Below are positions 54,257 through 62,517 of a stretch of 64,000 nt of DNA, one piece after another (within the stretch, counting starts at the first letter, position 1; every line of letters begins with the position of its first letter). The stretch lies in contig JAWKON010000022.1 in NCBI GenBank assembly GCA_041391125.1, positions 1 to 64,000 on the forward strand. Direction: 5' to 3'. Below the pieces are notes generated by a model. It searched no databases, was not told where the DNA came from, and saw only the letters and a program-made list of their open reading frames with translations. The position numbers were made by a program, and so were the translations under genes. The stretch is from JACKBC01 sp041391125 (GTDB lineage Bacteria; Chloroflexota; Anaerolineae; Caldilineales; Caldilineaceae).

Positions 54257-55072
54257 ATGCAAAATATGTCGATAGCAGAAGTTAGCAAACGCGTCAAAGA
54301 GATTGGCATTGTGCCGATTGTGCGGGGCAACTTCCCGCTGGCGGAGATTTTGGAGATTGGCGATGCGCTGCTGGCGGCGCCGGCGCCCGTTATGGAGGTG
54401 ACGCTCAACAGCGCCAACGCGTTGGAAGCCATTGGCGAGCTGCGCAAACGTTTTGGCGGCAACATGCTGGTCGGCGCCGGCACCGTGCGCACGGCGGAGC
54501 AGGTGGATCAGGCCATTGCGGCGGGGGCGCAGTTTATTGTGGCGCCCAATTTTGATCCAGATGCCGTGGCCCGTTCGCTGGCGCATGGCGTCCTGCATCT
54601 GCCCGGCGTCTTTACGCCCACGGAAGCGCACAATGCCTTTATGGCGGGCTGCCGCATTGTCAAGCTATTTCCCTCCGATGTGGTGGGACCGGGTTATTTA
54701 AAAGCGCTGCGGGCGCCGCTCAACGACATTGAATTCATCCCCACCGGCGGGATTAGCGTTGATAATATTGCCGACTACGCACGGGCGGGCGCCGTGGCCG
54801 TAGGCATGGGCAGCTCGCTGATTCCCAACAAGTGGAAGGCGGCGGACATTATTGCGACGGCGCGGCGGCTGGCGAGCGGTGGGAGGCGGGGAAGAAGGGG
54901 TAGGTTGTTGCGTGAAAATAGGGGCGTTGGCTATGCGTGGTGCGTGGTGCGTACCGGTCGAGGAGTTTGTTCTCTATGGCGCAGTTATTTCTTTATTGGA
55001 AGAGAAGCGCCCAAATCCGGGGCAAAAAAATGGCGGCGGCCACGCAGAGGCTGGCCAGCACGCCAAAGATGA
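54257..55072 (+). CDS. eda: KDPG/KHG aldolase-like protein (C terminus probably shifted)
   Basis: Class I aldolase splitting 2-keto-3-deoxy-6-phosphogluconate into pyruvate and glyceraldehyde-3-P. Core: IVPIVRGNFPLAE, VMEVTLNSANALEAI, VGAGTVRTAEQVDQA, Schiff-base Lys in IVKLFPSDVVGPGYLK and PTGGISVDNI. The family ends after about 215 residues; here the frame continues another 57 residues of Gly/Arg-rich sequence into the opposite-strand dgkA. One lost base near 54873 would give ERWEAGKKG and stop at about 54900. No other Entner-Doudoroff gene is adjacent. Confidence 0.8.
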   Translation: MQNMSIAEVSKRVKEIGIVPIVRGNFPLAEILEIGDALLAAPAPVMEVTLNSANALEAIGELRKRFGGNMLVGAGTVRTAEQVDQAIAAGAQFIVAPNFDPDAVARSLAHGVLHLPGVFTPTEAHNAFMAGCRIVKLFPSDVVGPGYLKALRAPLNDIEFIPTGGISVDNIADYARAGAVAVGMGSSLIPNKWKAADIIATARRLASGGRRGRRGRLLRENRGVGYAWCVVRTGRGVCSLWRSYFFIGREAPKSGAKKWRRPRRGWPARQR

Positions 55073-55235
55073 GAGCGCCGGCGGCGGCGTCTTTGGCCAC
55101 CTTGGCCAGCGGATGATAGGCGGGCGACACCAGATCCACCACGGCTTCCACGGCGGTGTTGACAGCTTCCAAAGCCAGGATAGTCAGCGCCACAAAGGCT
55201 AGCAGCGCCCACTGATGCGCGCAATCTGCAACCAC
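54993..55235 (-). CDS. dgkA: Diacylglycerol/undecaprenol kinase, C-terminal part (frame broken)
   Basis: C-terminal half of a small membrane kinase (about 80 residues in this frame). It carries the family motif ALEAVNTAVEAVVDLVSP, with the catalytic Glu and the metal-binding Asn/Glu of EAxNTAxE, then AKVAKDAAAGALIFG and a last membrane helix ending ALLFQ. The preceding helix lies in another frame upstream; one missing base near 55213 separates them. Confidence 0.85.
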   Translation of the reverse strand: MVADCAHQWALLAFVALTILALEAVNTAVEAVVDLVSPAYHPLAKVAKDAAAGALIFGVLASLCVAAAIFLPRIWALLFQ

Positions 55236-55435
55236 CAGCCAGCAACGGCAATCACCACGCAGGCTGTCAGTTCGATCCAGGCGTTGGGCTGGGTGCGCAA
55301 CGTGTGCCAGGCGCCGGCCAGCGCTGCGCTAAAACTAAACCAGCGGCCACGCCAAAACCCCCGATCACGCCCGGAAAGTTGGCGAAGCTGCGTCAATTTC
55401 TCGCTTTCTTCGGTGGCAGGCATAGGCGAATTCAT
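55199..55435 (-). CDS. dgkA: Diacylglycerol/undecaprenol kinase, N-terminal part (frame broken)
   Basis: N-terminal half: starts MNSPMPATEESEKLTQLRQL; the family RF.SF..A..G pattern is seen as GRWFSFSAALAGAWHTLRTQ, with ACVVIAVAGWWLQIAR as the first membrane helix. After IARI the frame slips; adding one C gives IQWALLAFVALTILALEA and joins the C-terminal half. Its ATG overlaps the ybeY stop (ATGA), so the two are translationally linked. Confidence 0.85.
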   Translation of the reverse strand: MNSPMPATEESEKLTQLRQLSGRDRGFWRGRWFSFSAALAGAWHTLRTQPNAWIELTACVVIAVAGWWLQIARISGRC

Positions 55436-55950
55436 GGCGTTACCGGCGCGTAGCCCAAAGCGGTCAGCACTTGATTTTGCTGCGCCCACATGGCCGCCTC
55501 TGCCTCGGCATCAGCGTGGTCGTGGCCCAGCAGATGCAGCGCGCCGTGTATGACGAGCAGCACGAGTTCTGCATCCAGCGGGCGTCCAAGGCTGACCGCT
55601 TGGCGCTGCGTGTAAGGGAAACTGATAATCAGATCGCCTAAATAACTGCTCTGTGCTTCAATCAGTTCCGGCGGCAAAATAAGCTGCGGCGCCAAAGGAC
55701 GATCCAATTCTTCGCTGTCGTCTGCATCGGCCGTTTCGTGATTGGGGAAACTCAAAATGTCCGTGGGGCCATCCACATCGCGAAACGTGCGGTTGAGTTC
55801 GTGAACCGTGGCGTCGTCGGTTATGACGATGGTCAGGCCGGCGCGTTCCACCCCTTGCTGCCGCAGCGTCTCTTCCACGGCGGCGCACAGCGCTTCCGCA
55901 TCCACTTTCCCCATAAACTCATCATCAATCTGCAAATCGACTTCAATCAT
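55432..55950 (-). CDS. ybeY: Endoribonuclease YbeY (rRNA maturation factor)
   Basis: Metal-dependent RNase for 16S rRNA 3'-end maturation and ribosome quality control. 172 residues; the zinc motif is HGALHLLGHDH (HxxxHxxGxDH) near 130-140, preceded by FRDVDGPTDILSFPN. It lies in the common pgpH-ybeY-dgkA order and overlaps dgkA by 4 nt. Confidence 0.93.
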   Translation of the reverse strand: MIEVDLQIDDEFMGKVDAEALCAAVEETLRQQGVERAGLTIVITDDATVHELNRTFRDVDGPTDILSFPNHETADADDSEELDRPLAPQLILPPELIEAQSSYLGDLIISFPYTQRQAVSLGRPLDAELVLLVIHGALHLLGHDHADAEAEAAMWAQQNQVLTALGYAPVTP

Positions 55951-55981
55951 AGCTATTTTTCATGGCAAAGAAGGGAGGGGG

Positions 55982-56035
55982 GATCAACAGATTACACAGA
56001 TTTGAAAGATTTAAAATCTGCGGAATCTGTTGATC
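55982..56035. repeat. ACAGATT palindrome
   Basis: GATCAACAGATT and AATCTGTTGATC form the outer arms, with ACACAGATTT/AAATCTG inside. It lies between pgpH and ybeY. A related unpaired stretch (ACAGATTACACAGATT) is at 54035-54050 near the maf start. Confidence 0.8.
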
Positions 56036-56055
56036 ATCCCTCTCTTTTTTCGAAT

Positions 56056-58338
56056 TTAAGCAGGTTGTTCGACCCCGCCTGGCTCCTCGGCGGTTTCGGG
56101 CGGCGTAACTACATCAAACTCACCGGTGAGGGCATCGCCGGTGACCAGTGTATCGCTGGTGTGTCGACGCACGGCGCCATTGAGCGGAGAGGCTGTTTGG
56201 GGCATGCGTGCGGGTTGCCCAGATGGCCCGGCTGGCGATGCCGTCGCTTGCGTCGGCGACGCCTTGCTGCGTTCGGGGTATACAATACGCGGATGATGCA
56301 CGCCTTGCAGCACGCGCAGGAACACATCTTTGACGATTTGCAGCTCCTGAAAAGTCAGGTTGCTGTCGTTGAGCTCGCCGTCCATCACCCGCGTGTCGAT
56401 GAGCTTGTTGACCAGATTGGTCAGATCGGTGCGTGTGGCGGGTTTGACGGCGCGAATGGCCGATTCGCACATGTCGGCCAGCATGAGGATGGCCGTCTCT
56501 TTGGTGCGCGGCCGTGGACCATCATAGCGAAAATCGCTTTGATTGACGGTTTCACCCTCCGGCGCGTGCTTTTGCGCTTCCATATAAAAATAGTGGACCA
56601 GCGACGTACCGTGATGTTCGCGGATAAAATCCTGAATGCGCCCCGGCAGCCGGTACTTTTGGGCCAGGTCCACGCCGTCCGACACATGGCTGATGATAAT
56701 TTGCGCGCTGGTCAGCGGGTCCAGCTTTTCGTGCGGATTTTCGGCGCCGTCGGCGCTATTTTCGATGAAGAAATAGGGGCGCACGGTTTTGCCAATATCG
56801 TGATAATAGGCGCCTACGCGGGCCAAGAACGCATCGGCGCCAATGGCGGCGGCGGCCCGCTCAGCCAGGTTGCTGACCACAATGGTGTGGTGATAGGTGC
56901 CGGGCGACTTGAGCAGCAATTGGCGCAGCAACGGATGCGTGGGCCGGCTCAACTCGGTCAACTGCAGGCTGGTGGTGATCCCAAAGATGTTGCCCAGGAC
57001 AAAATATCCAATCAGCGCGACCGATGCCGACAGACTGCCGTTCAACAAGTGGACCAGCAGCAGCAACATCTGCTGTTGCGTGGACAGACCGACGAAGGGC
57101 GCGCGAAAGGCCGCCGTCACCAGCAGGTTGCAGAGCGAAACCACCACCCCCGCCCACAAGAAGACCGTGAGCCGTTCCGCCCGCGCCACCACCAGCGCGC
57201 CAAAGAGGCTGCCCAAGCCGGCATAGGCCGCCAACGCCGGATTGCTATCGCTCAGATAGAGCACCACAAAAGTAAAAGCGCCCAAAACAATGAGCGCCAC
57301 CCGCAGGTCCACCAAAACGGTGAGCAACATGATCAACGTGGCCAGCGGATAGAGATAGGGCAGCCAATCATGGGGAATCAGCATGAATTTAGCCAGCAGC
57401 AGCCAAATGACGGATGAGAGCGTCAGCAATGCCAGCATCTGATTGTTGACCAACATTCGTGGATGCAGCCGGTAGAGCATGGCCACGACGGTCGCCAGCG
57501 TGATGACCGTAAAGAGCAGCGCCCGAATCAGCGTCCACCAATCCCAATCGCCCTGCAGCAGCCCGATGTGTTCCAACGTTTCCACATTCAGGGGTGTTAC
57601 AATATCCCCCTCGCGCAAGATCATCTCGTCCTGCTCGTATGAAATGCGCTGGGCTGGCGTTGCGTCGCGCGCGGCGACGCGCGCTTCTTCTGTGCGCTCT
57701 TCATTGTAAAAACTGTTGGGGCGAATCAGATCAAGCACCAGTTCGGTCGTAATGCTCAGGGCATCTTCACTCAGATCGGGGCCGATCAAGCGCACAGCAT
57801 CGCGTCGCGCCACGCGCAGTGCGCTTTCGTCGTTGCGAATCTCTTCGCGCATGGCGCGGCCCAATGCCAGCGGGGCTTCGGCCACCACTTCGCGCCATTC
57901 ATCATCGCTGGCATCCAAAATGTGCAGAATCGATTCCTGCCCCAAATTGAGTTCCGCGATCGCCTGTAAATAATCGGTCTTAGTTTCATCATCGGCATAG
58001 GCGTCATTGCGCACAATGGAGATAAATTCGAGAATCTCGGTCAGCTTGTCCACCTGCTGACGGCGCACGCGGCTTTCGGGCGGATCATATTGGGCCGGGA
58101 CGGCATTGGCGGCGTCCACCCGCGCTTCTTCCGTGAGCAGTTCACTTTCGTATCTGATCTGCCGCGGCGACACGATATTGGATGGCGCCGGCCGCCCTTC
58201 CTCTAATTGGTAACGGCTGGTGCGCGGAAACTGCCACGAGAGCAGACCAACCATCAATATACCCACGCCAACCATCATCAGCACAGATAATAGCCGGTCG
58301 AGCCACGGGCGGCGTTGGGCCTGAATTTGATGTGACAT
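56056..58338 (-). CDS. 7TM-HD family phosphodiesterase (PgpH-like)
   Basis: 760 residues from ATG 58338 (AGGGA 8 nt upstream). Likely breaks down cyclic di-AMP. Helix 1 (about 17-38), a large extracytoplasmic domain to about 270, seven helices (about 275-480), then an HD domain: HHTIVVSNLAERAAAAIGAD, ARVGAYYHDIGKTVRP, and IREHHGTSLVHYFYMEA, with the paired His-Asp metal ligands. A Pro/Thr-rich tail of about 80 residues is unusual. It is 10 nt after yqeY. Confidence 0.9.
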   Translation of the reverse strand: MSHQIQAQRRPWLDRLLSVLMMVGVGILMVGLLSWQFPRTSRYQLEEGRPAPSNIVSPRQIRYESELLTEEARVDAANAVPAQYDPPESRVRRQQVDKLTEILEFISIVRNDAYADDETKTDYLQAIAELNLGQESILHILDASDDEWREVVAEAPLALGRAMREEIRNDESALRVARRDAVRLIGPDLSEDALSITTELVLDLIRPNSFYNEERTEEARVAARDATPAQRISYEQDEMILREGDIVTPLNVETLEHIGLLQGDWDWWTLIRALLFTVITLATVVAMLYRLHPRMLVNNQMLALLTLSSVIWLLLAKFMLIPHDWLPYLYPLATLIMLLTVLVDLRVALIVLGAFTFVVLYLSDSNPALAAYAGLGSLFGALVVARAERLTVFLWAGVVVSLCNLLVTAAFRAPFVGLSTQQQMLLLLVHLLNGSLSASVALIGYFVLGNIFGITTSLQLTELSRPTHPLLRQLLLKSPGTYHHTIVVSNLAERAAAAIGADAFLARVGAYYHDIGKTVRPYFFIENSADGAENPHEKLDPLTSAQIIISHVSDGVDLAQKYRLPGRIQDFIREHHGTSLVHYFYMEAQKHAPEGETVNQSDFRYDGPRPRTKETAILMLADMCESAIRAVKPATRTDLTNLVNKLIDTRVMDGELNDSNLTFQELQIVKDVFLRVLQGVHHPRIVYPERSKASPTQATASPAGPSGQPARMPQTASPLNGAVRRHTSDTLVTGDALTGEFDVVTPPETAEEPGGVEQPA

Positions 58339-58348
58339 GACCAATTCC

Positions 58349-58804
58349 CTATGCACCGCCGCTAAGCAGACGCTGCGCCACTTTGCTCACGGCCTTGCCA
58401 TCAGCCACGCCCGCCACTTTGGGCATAGCAGCGGACATCACTTTACCCATCTCGCGCGGAGACTCGGCGCCCACTTCCGCAATGACCTGGCGCACGATCT
58501 CTTCAATTTGGGCTTCGGTCAACTGCTGCGGCAGATAGCGCTCCAACACGGTCAGCTCGGCCATTTCTTCGGCCACGCGTTCCGGCTGCGCCAATCGTTC
58601 ATATTCCGCCGCGGCGTCGCGCCGGCGCTTGGCCTCTTTTTGAATCACGGATAGGGTCTCGGCATCGTCCAATTGATGAGCAGCGCCGCTTTTGCGCGCC
58701 TCGGTCAGGGCGGTTTTTACAGAGCGCAAAGCCAGTTTAGCAGTGTTGTCCCTATCCAACATGGCGCGCTTCAGGTCGGCATCAATTTGTTGTTCAAGCG
58801 TCAT
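58349..58804 (-). CDS. yqeY: GatB/YqeY domain protein
   Basis: 151 residues. Small helical protein related to the tRNA-binding tail of GatB: MTLEQQIDADLKRAMLDRDN, LRSVKTALTEARKS, EREYLPQQLTEAQIE-like (VLERYLPQQLTEAQIE) and GKVMSAAMPKVAGVADGKAV. Stand-alone role unclear. ATG 58804 with GGGAG upstream was chosen; the frame is open to 58927. It heads the pgpH-ybeY group. Confidence 0.88.
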   Translation of the reverse strand: MTLEQQIDADLKRAMLDRDNTAKLALRSVKTALTEARKSGAAHQLDDAETLSVIQKEAKRRRDAAAEYERLAQPERVAEEMAELTVLERYLPQQLTEAQIEEIVRQVIAEVGAESPREMGKVMSAAMPKVAGVADGKAVSKVAQRLLSGGA

Positions 58805-59007
58805 CTCATTACTCCCACTTTTATCGCTACATGTCTCATTGTAATACAAATTCAGATCAAATTTATTCGTTTTGCCGTCGTTTATTATACTCTTCCCATT
58901 TACTGTGTCAATAGCGAGAAAAGACAATTGTCATAGATAGACGCTTTAGACCTGCCACATCTGTCAACATACTTTGCATTCATGGCGCTCTCCATTACAA
59001 TGGGTCT

Positions 59008-60291
59008 ATGTTCTTCGATCAAGCAAAAATATACGTAAAATCAGGTGATGGCGGCGATGGCGCGGTGGCTTTTCGCCGCGAGAAATTTGTCCCCAGGGGC
59101 GGACCGGCCGGCGGCAATGGCGGGCGCGGTGGGCACATCTATTTTGTGGTGGACCCCGGGCTCAACACGCTTTCCACCTTTAAGCAGAATATCCACTTCC
59201 GCGCCGAGCGCGGCGTCCACGGCAGCGGCGCCAACAAAACCGGCGCCAACGCCGCCGATCTGCACATTCCGGTGCCGCCCGGCACGCTGATCCGTAATGC
59301 GGATACGGGCGAGGTGCTGGCCGATTTGACGCGCCCCGGCCAGGAAATGCTGCTGCTGCAAGGCGGACGCGGCGGGCGCGGCAACTCGGCCTTTAAGTCG
59401 GCCCAAAATAAAGCGCCGCGGCTGGCCGAACGCGGCGAGCAGGGCAGCGAACTCTGGCTGGAATTGGAGCTGAAGTTGGTGGCCGATGTGGGCAGTATTG
59501 GCGCGCCCAATGCGGGCAAATCCACCCTGCTCAGCGTGGTCAGCGCGGCCAAACCCAAAATCGCCGATTACCCCTTTACCACGGTGGTCCCCAATTTGGG
59601 CGTGGCCGAGGTCAATCATCGCCAACTGGTGCTGGCCGATATTCCCGGTCTCATGGAAGGCGCGCACGAAGGCATTGGGTTGGGGCACGACTTTCTGCGC
59701 CACATCGAGCGCACGCGCGTGCTCATCCATCTGCTCAACGGCGACAGCCCCGATCCGCTAGGTGATTTTGAAGCGATCAACCAGGAATTGACGCTCTTCA
59801 ATCCCGCCCTGGCCGACAAGCCGCAGATTGTGGTGCTCAACAAAATGGATTTGCCCCACGCCCGCGATGTATGGCCCACCATTGAAAAAGCCTTGCTGGA
59901 GCATGATCAACCTTGCATGAATATCAGCGCGGTGACCGGCCAAAATGTGCAGCAGTTGCTCTATCGCGCGCAGGAAATGCTGGATGCGCTGCCGCTGGTC
60001 GAGGAAACGATGGCGGAAGAAATGCCCGAGATTACGCCGGCGGAAGACGAACGCGCTTTTCAGATTACCCAGTTGGAGGAGAACCTCTGGCAGGTGGAAG
60101 GCGTCGCCATTGAGCGGGCGGCACAGATGACAAACTGGGACTACTACGAAGCCGCCATGCGCTTCCAGCGTATATTAGACGCCATGGGCATTAGCAAGGC
60201 GCTGCGGAACGCTGGCGTGGCCGACGGCGACACCATTCAAATTGGCGACACCGAACTGATTTGGGGCTACGAGAATGCATTTGGTGAATAG
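59008..60291 (+). CDS. obgE: GTPase ObgE/CgtA
   Basis: Large-subunit assembly GTPase with links to stress. 427 residues: glycine-rich Obg domain (SGDGGDGAVAFRREKF; GGPAGGNGGRGGHIYF), GTPase with GAPNAGKSTLLSVVS, ADIPGLMEGAHEGIGLGH and VLNKMD, then an OCT domain at about 350-425 (VEGVAIERAAQMTNWDYYEA). It overlaps nadD by 17 nt. Confidence 0.95.
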   Translation: MFFDQAKIYVKSGDGGDGAVAFRREKFVPRGGPAGGNGGRGGHIYFVVDPGLNTLSTFKQNIHFRAERGVHGSGANKTGANAADLHIPVPPGTLIRNADTGEVLADLTRPGQEMLLLQGGRGGRGNSAFKSAQNKAPRLAERGEQGSELWLELELKLVADVGSIGAPNAGKSTLLSVVSAAKPKIADYPFTTVVPNLGVAEVNHRQLVLADIPGLMEGAHEGIGLGHDFLRHIERTRVLIHLLNGDSPDPLGDFEAINQELTLFNPALADKPQIVVLNKMDLPHARDVWPTIEKALLEHDQPCMNISAVTGQNVQQLLYRAQEMLDALPLVEETMAEEMPEITPAEDERAFQITQLEENLWQVEGVAIERAAQMTNWDYYEAAMRFQRILDAMGISKALRNAGVADGDTIQIGDTELIWGYENAFGE

Positions 60292-60901
60292 CGAAAGCAC
60301 ACGTACGCGCATTGGCATCTTCGGTGGCACGTTCGACCCCATCCACATTGGTCATCTCATTTTGGCCGAAGAAGCCTGGCATCAACTGAGGCTGCGGCGC
60401 GTTTATCTGACCCCCGCCGGTGATCCCCCCCACAAGCAGAGCAAACCGCTCACGCCCGTTGAGCACCGCATCAAAATGGCCGAACTGGCCACAGCCGACA
60501 ATGAACACATCCGCGTCAGCCGCATCGACGCCGACCGCCCCGGTCCACACTACACCGTGGACATGGTGCGCCTGCTCAACGCGCAGATTGACGGCAACAC
60601 CGACATCTATTTTCTCATGGGCATGGACAGCCTGCGCGATCTGCCCTCCTGGCATCAGGCCGAATGGCTGGTGGCCAACTGTCGCTTGGTGGCTCTAAGC
60701 CGCCACGATGTAGAACTGGACTGGGCTCGGCTAGAGTCTGCGCTGCCCGGCATCCAAGAACGAGTGATCATCCTGGACATGCCGGAGCTGGAAATTGCCA
60801 GCCACGCCTTGCAGGAACGGGTGCGCACAGGGCGCCCCATTCGCTATCAAGTGCCGCGCGTGGTGGAGGAGTATATTGGCCAGCATGGGCTGTACCGCTG
60901 A
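60275..60901 (+). CDS. nadD: Nicotinate-nucleotide adenylyltransferase
   Basis: Makes deamido-NAD from nicotinate mononucleotide and ATP. 208 residues: IGIFGGTFDPIHIGHLILAE (the GxFxxxHxGH site), PAGDPPHKQSKPLTP, FLMGMDSLRDLPSW. The usual ISSTxIR near the C terminus reads IASHALQERVRTG, a drifted but alignable form. The start overlaps obgE, and its TGA stop (60899-60901) is the first three bases of the next repeat. Confidence 0.93.
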   Translation: MHLVNSESTRTRIGIFGGTFDPIHIGHLILAEEAWHQLRLRRVYLTPAGDPPHKQSKPLTPVEHRIKMAELATADNEHIRVSRIDADRPGPHYTVDMVRLLNAQIDGNTDIYFLMGMDSLRDLPSWHQAEWLVANCRLVALSRHDVELDWARLESALPGIQERVIILDMPELEIASHALQERVRTGRPIRYQVPRVVEEYIGQHGLYR

Positions 60902-60987
60902 CAAGGTGACATGGTGACTTCGACAGGTTCAGTCTCCGTGTCACCTTGTCATCCGGTCACTTTGTCATCCTACCGCCTTGTCAAATC
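60899..60987. repeat. TGACAAGG palindrome with REP-like loop
   Basis: TGACAAGGTGACATGG (60899-60914) pairs with CCGTGTCACCTTGTCA (60936-60951), and the loop contains CTTCGACAGGTTCAG, the core of the REP-like family. It thus joins two repeat families in one element and includes the nadD stop codon. Confidence 0.85.
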
Positions 60988-61005
60988 AAATCGAGACACC
61001 GACGA

Positions 61006-61938
61006 ATGATCAGCGAACTCTTCACCCTCTCCGTCCTCATCGGCATTGCGCACAGTGGGGTGCGTCTGGCCACGCCCTATCTCTACGCCGCGCTGGGCGA
61101 GACTTTTGTGCAGCGTTCGGGCGTGCTCAATTTGGGCGTGGACGGCATGATGTTGATGGGCGCGTTTTCGGCCTTTTACGTGGTCTTTCTAGGCGGCGAT
61201 CCGTGGCTGGGGGCGCTGGGCGCACTAAGTGTGGGCGCCATCATGGGCGCGCTCATGGCGCTGGTCAGCGTGACCATGCAGGCCGAGCAGGGCATTAGCG
61301 GCATTGGGCTCTATCTGTTTGGCCTGGGGCTGAGCGATCTGCTCTTTAAAACGCTCATCGGCTCGGTGGCCAGCGTATCCGGCTTTGCCGTCTGGCCGGC
61401 GCCGTTTTTGAGTCAACTGCCCATCCTCGGCGAGATTTTCTTTGACCACAACCCGCTCATATACATTGCCTATTTGCTGACGCCGCTGAGCTGGTTTGTG
61501 CTCAACAAAACCACGCTGGGGCTAAAGATTCGCGCCGTGGGCCAAAACCCCGAAGCCGCTGACTCGCTGGGCGTCAGCGTCAACGGCGTGCGCTACACCA
61601 CGCTGATCATCGGTGGTGCGCTGGCCGGGCTGGCCGGCGCCTCGCTGAGCATTGGGCTGCTCAATGTGTTTAAGGAGAATATGACCAACGGCCTGGGCTT
61701 TATCGCCGTGGCGCTGGTCTATTTTGGCGGCTGGCGGCCCTATGGCGTGCTGGCCGGCGCGCTGCTCTTTAGCACGGTCAACGCGCTGCAGCTTTGGGTG
61801 CAGGTGCTGGAAATTCCGATTCCGTCCGACGTGGCGATTATGCTACCATATATTTTGACCATTGTGGCGCTGGCCTTTGCCGTGCGCCAAGTGCAGCAGC
61901 CCGCCGCGCTCACCAAACCGTTTGAACGAGGAGAATAG
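61006..61938 (+). CDS. ABC transporter permease, nucleoside (BMP-associated) type
   Basis: 310 residues, eight to nine helices. It matches BPD_transp_2 permeases of the NupQ/YufQ kind: YLYAALGETFVQRSGVLNLG (VDGMMLMGAF) near the N terminus, and the coupling region KIRAVGQNPEAADSLGVSVN, GGALAGLAGASLSIG, GLGFIAVALVYFGGWRP. With the BMP-family lipoprotein at 63826 it would import nucleosides or similar. The ATPase and second permease are not in view. The start is ATG 61006; the frame is open to 60946 through repeat. Confidence 0.88.
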   Translation: MISELFTLSVLIGIAHSGVRLATPYLYAALGETFVQRSGVLNLGVDGMMLMGAFSAFYVVFLGGDPWLGALGALSVGAIMGALMALVSVTMQAEQGISGIGLYLFGLGLSDLLFKTLIGSVASVSGFAVWPAPFLSQLPILGEIFFDHNPLIYIAYLLTPLSWFVLNKTTLGLKIRAVGQNPEAADSLGVSVNGVRYTTLIIGGALAGLAGASLSIGLLNVFKENMTNGLGFIAVALVYFGGWRPYGVLAGALLFSTVNALQLWVQVLEIPIPSDVAIMLPYILTIVALAFAVRQVQQPAALTKPFERGE

Positions 61939-61939
61939 A

Positions 61940-62038
61940 ATGGTGAATGGTAAATGGTGAATTGTCAATTGTGAATGAAGGGGATGCGTGTGGCCGGCCC
62001 GTTTACCATTCACCATTCACCGTTTACCATTTACAATT
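61940..62038. repeat. Heptamer palindrome, ATGGTGA type
   Basis: ATGGTGA ATGGTAA ATGGTGA ATTGTCA ATTGTGA on the left and TTACCATTCACCATTCACC, then GTTTACCATTTACAATTC on the right, around a GC-rich loop. It begins right at the permease stop. Confidence 0.93.
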
Positions 62039-62082
62039 CTCGCCCCGTGCTCCACAAAAGAATCTGTGCAAATTGAGAAACA

Positions 62083-62119
62083 CTCCTGAGCGCCTAAGCA
62101 ACGCTTAGGCGCTCAGGAG
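62083..62119. repeat. 17-nt-arm palindrome with 3-nt loop beside the IS
   Basis: CTCCTGAGCGCCTAAGC and its exact complement are separated by only AAC. The core GCGCCTAAGC..GCTTAGGCGC resembles words at REP-like loops (18510-18530). It is 22 nt from the left IS end. Confidence 0.85.
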
Positions 62120-62141
62120 GGACTCTGTGGTTTACAACTTT

Positions 62142-62169
62142 TGTTAGCGCGAATAAGCGCTGGGTTAAG
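62142..62169 (+). repeat. IS left terminal inverted repeat
   Basis: Begins TGTTAGCGCGAATAAGCGCT and ends GGGTTAAG; identical to the complement of the right end. It contains an inner palindrome AGCGC..GCGCT. Confidence 0.92.
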
Positions 62170-62231
62170 TTTGTGGGTGTGAGGAAGATGAATTAGTGTA
62201 GGCAGAGAATCAAAAGTATAGGGAAGGGACC

Positions 62232-62504
62232 ATGGAGGGAACAATGAGCAAAATACGGGTGATAATCTGCCGGGTAGACGATGAAGATGCCGAGAAAATG
62301 ACGGAGATAGGCAGCTACGATCTGGCCGAAATAGGGCTAGGGGCAGGGAACAATGAAAGGACGCTAGACGAAATAGAGCAAAGAACCTATGAAAAAGGGA
62401 ATGTGATCTTAAAAGGGCTAGTGCAAGCGCAATGGGCGGAAATAGACCAAGAGTTGGCGAGGGCGTATCGCCAACATTTTCCCCCCTCAGGAAGTAACGC
62501 ATGA
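62232..62504 (+). CDS. Transposase, N-terminal frame
   Basis: 90 residues (MEGTMSKIRVIICRVDDEDA ... QHFPPSGSNA), helical and acidic. The likely start is ATG 62232 (GGGAAGGG upstream) or ATG 62244. It stops at TGA 62502-62504 just after a T4C6 run (62477-62486). In the +1 frame the sequence continues FPPQEVTHDGYEKVKVVSRF, which reads straight into the main transposase domain, so this is the first part of one protein. Confidence 0.75.
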   Translation: MEGTMSKIRVIICRVDDEDAEKMTEIGSYDLAEIGLGAGNNERTLDEIEQRTYEKGNVILKGLVQAQWAEIDQELARAYRQHFPPSGSNA

Positions 62505-62517
62505 TGGCTATGAGAAG

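Noticed and set aside
55738..57417. 559-codon open frame opposite ybeY and pgpH
   Set aside because: Shadow frame in GC-rich DNA, crossing two real genes on the other strand, with Gln/Arg/His-rich composition.
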